Shown here: positions 25,434 through 33,128 of the stretch, in pieces
Layout of the letters: each line of letters begins with the position of its first letter
How positions within the stretch are numbered: position 1 is the stretch's first letter
Assembly (NCBI RefSeq): GCF_000744815.1
Contig: NZ_JQMQ01000005.1
Span: 6,157,801 to 6,221,800, forward strand
DNA length: 64,000 nt
Origin: Phaeacidiphilus oryzae TH49
GTDB lineage: Bacteria > Actinomycetota > Actinomycetes > Streptomycetales > Streptomycetaceae
Reading direction: 5' to 3'
Notes under the pieces: generated by a model
Database searches by the model: none
Seen by the model: the letters and a program-made list of their open reading frames with translations, nothing else
What the model was told of the DNA's origin: nothing
Translations under genes and position numbers: made by a program

Positions 25434-25484
25434 TTGACGGCTGCGCCCAATGTGGTTACGTTCTCACATGGGATCGATGCCACA
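25434..25484 (+). promoter_or_regulatory. Promoter with two LacI-type dyads before ABC sugar importer
   Basis: TTGACG (25434-25439) and TACGTT (25457-25462) are spaced by exactly 17 bp. Two dyads overlap or follow the -10: TGTGGTTACGTTCTCACA (25451-25468, weaker, TGTG-N10-CACA) and TGGGATCGATGCCA (25469-25482, one mismatched pair around a CG centre), extended by CA to 25484. The second shares 15 of 16 bases with the operator at 20394-20411. Repression by the LacI protein of this locus is the simple reading. Confidence 0.72.
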
Positions 25485-25535
25485 TCGGGTGGCGCCACCG
25501 CTTCCCTCGCCGGCCGGCCACTCGAAGGAGAGAAC

Positions 25536-26902
25536 ATGGCGGCACCACCACCCCCGCGCATCCGCCGCAGAGTGACAGGTCTGCTCGCGGCCCTCGCCCT
25601 CCTCCCGGCGCTCGCCGCCTGCGGGGCGTCAGCTTCGCGGACAGCTCGCGGTCGACGTTCACCACCATGGGCTTCGGCCTGGGCGACGCCCTGGCCACCG
25701 ACCGGCTGTCGACCGCCGAGGCGGCGCTCGGCGGCGGCCTCAAGGTCCGGGTCGACCAGGGCGCCTTCGACCCGCAGCAGTTCCTCGCCTCGGTCGCCTC
25801 GCACGACGTCCCGGACGTGGTGCACATGGACCGCGCGCTGATCGGGGGCTACGCCGCCCGCGGCGCCCTGGTGCCGCTCACCGACTGCGTCCGGGACGAG
25901 CACATCGACCTGTCGAACTACTACCGCCCCGCGATCGCCGAGAGCACCCTCGACGGGACCGTGTACGCCCTGCCCGACTCCTACGACAGCCGGCTGGTGC
26001 TGATGGACGACACCGTGCTCAAGGCGGACGGAGTCAGCCCCGGGCAGCTCGACACCGCGGACTGGAACGGCCTGCGGCAGGCCACCGCCAAGCTCGCGCA
26101 GAGCAAGGGCGGCAAGCTCACCAGGATCGGCTTCGACCCCAAGATCCCCGAGTTCTTCCCGCTCTGGGCCAAGGCCAACGGCGCCGACCTGATCAGCGCC
26201 GACGGCCGCACGGCCGAGCTCAACGACCCCAAGGCGGTCCAGGCGCTGGCCTACGCGGTGGGCCTGGTCAACGAGCAGGGCGGCTGGGCGAAGCTGAAGT
26301 CGCTGCGGGACTCCTTCGACCAGTTCGGCTCGGACAACGAGTTCGTCAAGAACCAGGTCGGCGCCTTCCCGATGGAGGACTGGTACGTCAACAGCCTGGC
26401 CGGCACCACCCCCAGGATCGACCTGGGGACCTCGGTCTTCCGGGCCCGCGACGGGCAGCCGCTGGACTGGACCTCCGGCTACGGCTGGGCGATCCCCAAG
26501 GGCGCCGAGCACCTCAAGGCCGCCTGCACCTTCATCGCCACCATGACCTCCACCAAGGCCTGGGTGCACGCCGCCGAGGCCAAGGCCAAGCAGGTCCGGG
26601 ACGGCGGCGGCCTCTACACCGGTGACGTCACCGGCAACATCGCCGCCGACCGGATCATCGAGAAGGACGTCTGGAAGCCCACCGGCAAGCCGGCCTTCGA
26701 CCAGGCCACCCGCACCCTCTACGCCATCGCCCCCAAGGCCTTCGCGGTGCCGGCCAACTCGGCCGGCGAGGAGTTCCAGAACGCCTGGCAGTCGGCGATC
26801 AACCGGGTGCTGTCCGGTGAGCAGACCCCGCGGCAGGCACTCGACCAGGCGCAGGCCGAGGCCCAGTCCGCGCTGGACCTCGCCAACGAGGAACGGAGGT
26901 GA
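25536..26902 (+). pseudogene. ABC sugar-binding lipoprotein, frameshifted after the lipobox
   Basis: ATG 25536, behind AAGGAG, starts a lipoprotein signal (RRRVTGLLAALALLPALAAC, with LAAC lipobox Cys at 25620). Six codons later the frame fails: the mature protein continues in the next frame as ADSSRSTFTTMGFGLGDALA, the family's usual start. One missing G near 25637 would restore ACGASASADSS. The rest is a family-1 solute-binding protein: DVPDVVHMDRALIGGYAARG, SYDSRLVLMDD, PKIPEFFPLWAKANGADLIS, VGAFPMEDWYV and SGYGWAIPKGAEHLKAA. It would deliver oligosaccharides to the two permeases; the ATPase is not in the cluster and is probably a shared MsiK-type protein. The defect is either a sequence error or a real inactivation. 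Confidence 0.82.
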
Positions 26903-26907
26903 GGACC

Positions 26908-27846
26908 GTGACACGGAAGCAGAACGGACCCCGGACCGCCAACCGCAGCGGCCGCCGCCGGGAGACCCTCGCCGCCTACGGCTTCATCTCCCCCTGGCTG
27001 ATCGGGTTCGTCGTCTTCACGGCCGGACCGATGATCGCCAGCCTGGTGCTCTCCTTCACCGACTACGACGGCATCGGCCATACCCACGGCGTGGGCCTGG
27101 ACAACTACCGGCAGCTCTTCCAGGACCCCAACGTCGCCAACTCCCTGCTGAACACCCTGGTGTTCACGGTGCTGCGGGTGCCGCTCTCGATGGCTGCGGC
27201 GCTGGCGCTGGCCATGCTGCTGCTCAGGGCCGGCCGCGCGTCCGGGTTCTTCCGGACCGTCTTCTACCTGCCGGTGATGACCCCGCCGGTGGCCGTCGGC
27301 ATCCTCTTCCTGCTGCTCTTCAACGGCAACCAGGGCCTGATCAACCATGTCCTGGGGATGGTGGGCATCCCGGGGCCGTCCTGGACCACGGACAGCGCCT
27401 GGGTGAAGCCCGGACTGGTGCTCACCAGCCTCTGGTCGGTCGGCTCGACGGTCATCATCTACCTGGCCGCGCTCCGCAACGTGCCCCAGGAGCTGTACGA
27501 GGCGGCCGAGTTGGACGGGGTGGGGCCGTGGAACCGGTTCCGGCACGTCACCCTGCCGCAGATCTCCGGGGCGCTCTTCTTCACCCTGATCGTCAACACC
27601 ATCGCCTCGCTGCAGACCTTCACCGAGGCCTACACCGCCTTCTTCGGCAGCACCAACTCGCAGACCTACAGCAGCGACGCGGCGCTCTTCTACGTGGTGT
27701 ACCTCTTCCAGGAGGCCTTCCAGTACATGCACATGGGCTACGCCTCCGCCCTGGCCTGGCTGCTCTTCCTGGTGATCCTCGCGATCACCGCCGTCCAGGC
27801 CAAGCTCAGCAAGCGCTTCGTCTACTACGAGGGTGATCCGCGATGA
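26908..27846 (+). CDS. ABC sugar transporter permease (MalF/UgpA type)
   Basis: 312 residues with six membrane segments. AYGFISPWLIGFVVFTAGPM is the usual first helix and the cytoplasmic EAA loop reads EAAELDGVGPWNRFRHVTLP (near residue 196), contacting the ATPase. GTG 26908 is preferred because GGAGG (26895-26899) is 8 bases upstream; GTG 26899 would overlap that site. It follows the binding protein gene and is coupled by ATGA to the second permease. Confidence 0.87.
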   Translation: MTRKQNGPRTANRSGRRRETLAAYGFISPWLIGFVVFTAGPMIASLVLSFTDYDGIGHTHGVGLDNYRQLFQDPNVANSLLNTLVFTVLRVPLSMAAALALAMLLLRAGRASGFFRTVFYLPVMTPPVAVGILFLLLFNGNQGLINHVLGMVGIPGPSWTTDSAWVKPGLVLTSLWSVGSTVIIYLAALRNVPQELYEAAELDGVGPWNRFRHVTLPQISGALFFTLIVNTIASLQTFTEAYTAFFGSTNSQTYSSDAALFYVVYLFQEAFQYMHMGYASALAWLLFLVILAITAVQAKLSKRFVYYEGDPR

Positions 27847-28765
27847 CCGAGCTCATGACGCGCCCGGGGGAGGAGGCCGCCGAGGGGCGGCCCGGGTCCG
27901 CGGCCGCCGACGGCCGCCGGGGCGCCGCAGGGGCGCCCAGGGCCCGGTCCGGCGGACGCTGCGGATCGTCGCGCTCACCGCCGTCTCGGTGGTCTTCGTC
28001 TATCCGTTCCTCTGGCTGATCAGCGCCTCCTTCAAGCCGTCCGCGGACGTCTTCGACAACGCGCTGATCCCGCACACCTGGCAGCTGGGCAACTACGCCG
28101 AGATCTGGACCGCGGTCCCGCTGCTCTCCTGGATCTGGAACAGCGTGACGGTCACCCTCGCGGCGGCCGTGACCGTGACGATCAGCAGCGCGCTGGTCGC
28201 CTTCGGCTTCGCCTACTTCCGGTTCCCGGGGCGGAACCTCCTCTTCGGCCTGGTCGTCGGCACGATGATGCTGCCGGCCGCGGTGACCATGGTCCCGCAG
28301 TACCTGATCTGGAACCAGCTCCACCTGGCGAGCAGCCAGGTCCCGCTCTGGGCGCCGAACCTGTTCGGCAGCGCCTTCTACATCTTCCTGCTGCGGCAGT
28401 TCTTCCTCGGCCTGCCCCGGGAGGTCTTCGAGGCGGCCCGGGTGGACGGCGCCGGGTACTGGCGGCTGTTCTGGCGGATCGCCGCGCCGCTCTGCCGGCC
28501 CGCCCTCGTCGTCACCTTCATGTTCGAGGTGCAGGCCTCCTGGACCGACCTGGTCCGGCCGCTGATCTACCTGCGCGACCCCGCGCTGTTCACCGTGCCG
28601 CGCGGACTCAAGGCGGTGCTCGACCAGTTCGGCGACGGCGGGGAGATGCGCTGGGAGATCGTCGCCGCGGCCAGCGTGGTCGTCACCCTGCCGATGATCA
28701 TCGCCTTCTTCGTCTGCCAGCGGCAGTTCACCCAGGGCATCGCCACCACCGGAAGCAAGGGCTGA
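27843..28765 (+). CDS. ABC sugar transporter permease (MalG/UgpE type), apparent N-terminal frameshift
   Basis: The permease body starts at RRTLRIVALTAVSVVFVYPF and continues SASFKPSADVF, YFRFPGRNLLFGL, MLPAAVTMVPQYLIWNQLHL and EAA loop EAARVDGAGYWRLFWRIAAP. Upstream, ATG 27843 overlaps the previous stop (ATGA) and reads MTELMTRPGEEAAEGRPGSA with clean G/C third positions, but in a different frame. One missing base at about 27940-27955 would join them. The in-frame alternative, GTG 27833, gives an Arg-rich start with many A/T third positions and is probably not used. Six TM segments are expected. The membrane part is intact, so function may survive if the shift is a sequence error. Confidence 0.82.
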
Positions 28766-28772
28766 CCGACCC

Positions 28773-29861
28773 ATGACTCCCACGTCCCCCCGTACGACGC
28801 TCCGTCAGGACGCCCCCGCCGGGCGCTCGGTGCTCGCGCTGGACATCGGCGGCACCAAGCTCGCCGCCGGGGTGGTGCGGGACGACGGCGCCGTGCTGTC
28901 GTTCCGGACCGTCCCCACCCGGGTCCAGGAGGGCCCCGAGGCGGCCCTCGCGCGGCTGTTCACCCTCGGCCGCGAGGCCCTGCGGGCGGCCGGCGCGGAC
29001 GCCGCGGACCCGGCCGACACCGCCGGCCCGTACGGCTCGCTGCTCGGCTGCGGCATCGGCTGCGGCGGCCCGCTGGACTCGGCGACCGGCACCCTGATCG
29101 CCCCGCCGCACCTCCCCGGCTGGCTGGACATCCCGATCGCCGGGCTGGCGCGCCGGGAGTACGGCCTGCCGGCCGTGCTGGACAACGACGGCACGGCGGG
29201 GGCCGCCGGCGAATGGCGGTTCGGCGCCGGCCGCGGCACCCGCCACCTGGTCTATCTCACGGTGTCCACCGGCATCGGCGGCGGCGTGGTGATCGACGGC
29301 CGCACCTACCGGGGCGCGGCAGGCAACGGCGGCGAGCCCGGGCACATCACCGTCCGCACCGGCGGCCGGCCCTGCCGCAGCTGCGGCCGGCGCGGCTGCC
29401 TGGAGGCCTACGCCTCCGGTACCTCGATCGCCGAGCGGGCCAGGGAGGCCGTCCGCGAGGAGACCGCGGCCGGGCACTGGACGGCGCTCGCCGAGCACCC
29501 CGCCGAGGAACTGGGCGCGGCCGACGTCGCCCGGGCCGCCCTGGACGGCGACGCCCTCGCCGTCCGGCTGTGGCGGGAGACCACCGAGCTCCTCGGCGAC
29601 GGGCTGACCTCGATCGTCAACCTCTACGAGCCCGAGGTGCTGGTCCTCGGCGGCGGGGTGACCCGCTCCGGCGACCAACTCCTGCTTCCGGTACGGGAGT
29701 CGGTGGCGCGCCAGGCGATGGCCCCGGCCGCCGCCGCATGCCGGGTGGTGCTCGCCACCGGCGGGGACCGGGCCGGGGTGCTGGGCGCCGCCGCGATCGC
29801 CTTCGAACGGCTGACGGCGGGCCGGGACTCCGCCGAGGCGGCCGTGCCGGCGCCGCTATGA
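28773..29861 (+). CDS. ROK-family sugar kinase
   Basis: 362 residues. LALDIGGTKLAAGVV is the phosphate-1 loop, VLDNDGTAGAAGEW carries the catalytic Asp region, STGIGGGVVIDGRTYRGAAG and GEPGHITV the sugar-binding ExGH, and CRSCGRRGCLEAYAS the ROK zinc motif. LVLGGGVTRSG is the adenosine site. It probably phosphorylates a hexose (glucose/mannose type) released by the neighbouring glycosidases. No N-terminal DNA-binding domain, so it is a kinase rather than a repressor. Oddity: after TGA 29859-29861 the same frame stays open for 24 codons of coding-like Pro-Asp repeats up to the next TGA. Confidence 0.85.
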   Translation: MTPTSPRTTLRQDAPAGRSVLALDIGGTKLAAGVVRDDGAVLSFRTVPTRVQEGPEAALARLFTLGREALRAAGADAADPADTAGPYGSLLGCGIGCGGPLDSATGTLIAPPHLPGWLDIPIAGLARREYGLPAVLDNDGTAGAAGEWRFGAGRGTRHLVYLTVSTGIGGGVVIDGRTYRGAAGNGGEPGHITVRTGGRPCRSCGRRGCLEAYASGTSIAERAREAVREETAAGHWTALAEHPAEELGAADVARAALDGDALAVRLWRETTELLGDGLTSIVNLYEPEVLVLGGGVTRSGDQLLLPVRESVARQAMAPAAAACRVVLATGGDRAGVLGAAAIAFERLTAGRDSAEAAVPAPL

Positions 29862-29874
29862 ACCGAGGCCGCCC

Positions 29875-29934
29875 CCGACGATCCCGACGATCCCGACGCC
29901 TCCGACGACCCAGACGCCCCCGACGACCACCAGT
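29875..29934 (+). repeat. 9-bp tandem repeat (CCCGACGAY) between kinase and isomerase genes
   Basis: About six imperfect units CCCGACGAT/CCCGACGCC/CCCGACGAC. In the ROK frame they read PDDPDDPDASDDPDAPDD with near-perfect G/C third positions, while the frame of the downstream gene gives Arg-rich codons ending in A. This suggests a former or read-through C-terminal tail of the kinase rather than an N-terminus of the isomerase. Confidence 0.6.
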
Positions 29935-29956
29935 GAACGAAAGCCTCAGGAGCACG

Positions 29957-30625
29957 ATGTCAGCGTCCCCGACGGACCTTCCGGCCCCGCCGCGCCCCGC
30001 CGACCAGATCGCCGAACACGTCGCCGCCGCCCAGCGGCTGTCCGAGCTGCTGCCGGCCCTGCGGGCCGTCGGCGAGCGGCTGATCGAGGTGTACCGGGGC
30101 GGCGGCCGGCTCTACACCTTCGGCAACGGCGGCAGCGCGGCCGACGCCCAGCACCTGGCCGGCGAGCTGATCGGCCGCTATCTGCGGGAGCGCCGGCCGC
30201 TCCCCGCGGTCTCGCTGGTCACCGATCCCTCCGTGGTCTCCTGCATCGGCAACGACTACTCCTACGACGAGGTCTTCGCCCGCCAGGTGGAGGCGCTGGC
30301 CGGGCCCGGCGACATGGTCGCGGCCTTCACCACCTCCGGCCGCTCGGAGAACGTCGTCCGCGGGCTGGCCGAGGCCCGCAGGCGCGGGGCCGCCACCGTC
30401 CTCTTCGCCGGCGGCGACCGGGGCGGGATGCCCGCCGCCGCGCACGCCGACCAGGTGCTGCTGGCGCCCGCGAACACCACCGCGCGCATCCAGGAGATGC
30501 ACCTCACCCTCCTCCACCTGCTCAGCGAGCAGGTCGACGCCTGGGCGGCGGGCGCCGCCGCCAGGACCGCCACCGAGACCCACCGGACCCACCACCACGC
30601 CGAGCGGCGGGAGACAGCCAAGTGA
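29957..30625 (+). CDS. SIS-domain phosphosugar isomerase (GmhA-like)
   Basis: 222 residues. LYTFGNGGSAADAQHLAGEL is the strong signature of sedoheptulose-7-phosphate isomerase (GmhA)/DiaA proteins, with SLVTDPSVVSCIGNDYSYDE, FTTSGRSENV and RIQEMHLTLLHLL following in family order. ATG 29957 has AGGAG upstream; the same frame reaches ATG 29858 (overlapping the ROK stop) but those codons look noncoding. No heptose pathway genes accompany it, so here it more likely isomerises an aldose/ketose phosphate derived from the imported sugar. Coupled to GH38 by GTGA. Confidence 0.82.
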   Translation: MSASPTDLPAPPRPADQIAEHVAAAQRLSELLPALRAVGERLIEVYRGGGRLYTFGNGGSAADAQHLAGELIGRYLRERRPLPAVSLVTDPSVVSCIGNDYSYDEVFARQVEALAGPGDMVAAFTTSGRSENVVRGLAEARRRGAATVLFAGGDRGGMPAAAHADQVLLAPANTTARIQEMHLTLLHLLSEQVDAWAAGAAARTATETHRTHHHAERRETAK

Positions 30626-33123
30626 CCAGCCCAGTCCACCCCGCGTCCCGAGAGCGCACCCTCCACCTCGTCGGCAACGCCCACATCGACCCCGTGTGGC
30701 TCTGGCGCTGGCCGGAGGGCCTGCAGGAGATCCGGGCCACCTTCCAGTCCGCCGTCGACCGCATGGAGGAGTACCCCGACTTCGTGTTCACCTGCGACTC
30801 CGTGATGTACCTGGAGTGGATCGAGCAGCACGACCCGGAGCTCTTCGCCACCATCCGCAAGCGGGTCGCCGAGGGCCGCTGGCAGATCGTCGGCGGCTGG
30901 TGGATCGAGCCGGACTGCAACATCCCCTCCGGCGAGTCCTTCGTCCGCCAGGCGCTGTACGGCCAGCGGTACCTGCTGGACCGGTTCGGCGCCGCCGCCA
31001 CCGTCGGCTGCAACCTCGACCCCTTCGGGCACAACGCGACCATCCCGCAGCTGCTCCGCAAGTCCGGGATGGACGGCTACATCTTCCTCCGTCCCGGTCC
31101 CCACGAGCAGGTGCTGCCGGGCCAGTTCTTCCACTGGGAGGCCCCGGACGGCTCCCGGGTGCTCGCCTACCGGCTGCCCAACGAGTACTGCACCCCCGGC
31201 AGCGACATCGGCGGCCATCTGGACAAGTCGCTGGCGGTGATGCCGCCGGACGAGCCCGAGCTGATGGTCTTCTACGGGGTCGGCAACCACGGCGGCGGCC
31301 CGACCAAGGCCAACCTGGACTCGATCGCCCGGCTGGACGCCCTCGGCGGGCTGCCCAAGCTCGAACTCAGCCACCCCGAGCGGTTCTTCGACCGGATCCG
31401 GGACCGCGAGGACGTCCCCGTCCACGCGGGCGAGCTCCAGCACCACGGCCCCGGCTGCTACTCCGCCCACTCCGGCGTCAAGGCCTGGAACCGGCGGGCC
31501 GAGAACGACCTCCAGCGGGCCGAGAAGTGGGCCTCGGTGGCGGCGGCGACCGCCGGCGAGGCGTACCCGCGGGAGAAGCTGACCGAGGCCTGGAAGCTGG
31601 TGCTCTTCAACCAGTTCCACGACATCCTGGCCGGCACCTCGCTGCGGTCCGCCTACGAGGACGCCCGGGACGACTACGGGCGGGCCCGCTCGATCGCCGC
31701 CGAGGTCTTCAACCGGGCCGTGCAGGCGGTCGCCCGGCGGATCGACATACCCCTGCGGGACGGCACCGTCCCGCTGGTCGTCTTCAACCCCCACCCGTGG
31801 GCGCTGGAGCAGGACGTCGAGGTGGAGTTCGGGCAGGCGGCCGCGGTCCGGCTGACGGACGATCAGGACCGGCCGGTCGCCGTCCAGCTGACCCGTTCCG
31901 AGGCCACCGTCAACGGCAACCGCGGGCGGCTGGCCTTCCGGGCGAGCGTGCCGCCGCTCGGCCACCGGGTCTACCACCTGCTGCCCGGCGCGGACGCGTC
32001 GGCCGAGGGCCCGGTCACGGCGACCGCCGACACCCTGGAGAACGAGCACCTGCGGCTGCGGGTGGACCCGGCGACCGGCTGGCTCTCCTCGCTGGTCGAC
32101 AAGGCCACCGGGGAGGAGCTGATCCCGGCCGACCCCGGCCCGCACGCCGTGGTCGTGGACGACGCCAGCGACACCTGGGGCCACCGGATCCGCGCCTACG
32201 ACAAGGCCGTCGGCGCCTTCGGGGCCACCCGGGTACGGCTGGTGGAGTCCGGCCCGGTCCGGGCCGTGCTGCGGATCGAGAGCCGGTACGGGAACTCGGC
32301 GATGGCCGAGGAACTGGTGCTCTCGGCGGGCGCCCGGCACGTCGAGGTGCGCACCGCCGTCGACTGGCACGAGAAGCTCAAGCTGCTCAAGCTCCGCTTC
32401 CCCACCGCGCTGGAGGAGGTCACCGCCACCCACGAGATCCCCTACGGCCATCTGGAGCGCACCCCCGACGGCACCGAGGAGCCCACCCAGGCCTGGGTGG
32501 ACGTCACCGGTACCCTCCCCGGCGGCGGCCGGGCCGGGCTGACCGTGGTCAACGACAGCAAGCACGGCCACGACGTGACCGGCGGCGAGATCGGCATGAC
32601 CGCCCTGCGCAGCCCCGTCTACGCCTGGCACGAGCCCAAGGTGCTGGACGAGGACGGCGTCTACGACCACCTCGACCAGGGCCGCCAGGAGTTCCGCTAC
32701 CTCCTGCTGCCGCACGGCGCCGACTGGCGGGCGGCGGACCCGGCCCGGCGGGCGGCCGAGCTCAACCAGCCGTCCTTCGCGCTGCTGGAGACCTTCCACG
32801 CCGGCCCGATCGCCCAGCGCGCGGCCAACGCCGACGACGGCGCAGGCAGTGTGCTGGTCACCGTGGTCAAGGGCGACGAGGACGACTCGGGCGACGTGAT
32901 CGTCCGCGGCTACGAGTCGCAGGGGACGGCCACCCGGGCGCGGATCGCGCTGCCGATGCTCGGCGAGGGCCGGGTGATCGAGGCGGAGTTCGGCGCCCAC
33001 GAGATCAAGACCTTCCGGGTGCCGGCCGACCCCGCCGCCCCGGTCGTCGAGACCGACCTGCTGGAGCTGCCGTCCAGCACCGCCGCCGCGGTGGCGGCGG
33101 GGCCGGCCGGGGAAGGGGCCTGA
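30622..33123 (+). CDS. GH38 alpha-mannosidase
   Basis: 833 residues, full length for bacterial GH38. The zinc His-x-Asp is in LHLVGNAHIDPVWLWRW near the start. The nucleophile Asp is in CNLDPFGHNATIPQLL (near residue 134) with GGWWIEPDCNIPSGESFVRQ before it, and the second zinc/His region is LVLFNQFHDILAGTS (about residue 330). A large beta domain follows from about residue 380. No signal peptide: it acts in the cytoplasm on imported alpha-mannosides. The GTG start overlaps the isomerase stop, and a beta-mannosidase-type GH2 gene follows after 5 bp. Confidence 0.92.
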   Translation: MTSPVHPASRERTLHLVGNAHIDPVWLWRWPEGLQEIRATFQSAVDRMEEYPDFVFTCDSVMYLEWIEQHDPELFATIRKRVAEGRWQIVGGWWIEPDCNIPSGESFVRQALYGQRYLLDRFGAAATVGCNLDPFGHNATIPQLLRKSGMDGYIFLRPGPHEQVLPGQFFHWEAPDGSRVLAYRLPNEYCTPGSDIGGHLDKSLAVMPPDEPELMVFYGVGNHGGGPTKANLDSIARLDALGGLPKLELSHPERFFDRIRDREDVPVHAGELQHHGPGCYSAHSGVKAWNRRAENDLQRAEKWASVAAATAGEAYPREKLTEAWKLVLFNQFHDILAGTSLRSAYEDARDDYGRARSIAAEVFNRAVQAVARRIDIPLRDGTVPLVVFNPHPWALEQDVEVEFGQAAAVRLTDDQDRPVAVQLTRSEATVNGNRGRLAFRASVPPLGHRVYHLLPGADASAEGPVTATADTLENEHLRLRVDPATGWLSSLVDKATGEELIPADPGPHAVVVDDASDTWGHRIRAYDKAVGAFGATRVRLVESGPVRAVLRIESRYGNSAMAEELVLSAGARHVEVRTAVDWHEKLKLLKLRFPTALEEVTATHEIPYGHLERTPDGTEEPTQAWVDVTGTLPGGGRAGLTVVNDSKHGHDVTGGEIGMTALRSPVYAWHEPKVLDEDGVYDHLDQGRQEFRYLLLPHGADWRAADPARRAAELNQPSFALLETFHAGPIAQRAANADDGAGSVLVTVVKGDEDDSGDVIVRGYESQGTATRARIALPMLGEGRVIEAEFGAHEIKTFRVPADPAAPVVETDLLELPSSTAAAVAAGPAGEGA

Positions 33124-33128
33124 CGCCG

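Noticed and set aside
29858-29956. Upstream ATG (29858) as the isomerase start
   Set aside because: It overlaps the kinase stop attractively, but the 33 extra codons mostly end in A and give an Arg-rich stretch; ATG 29957 has an AGGAG ribosome site.
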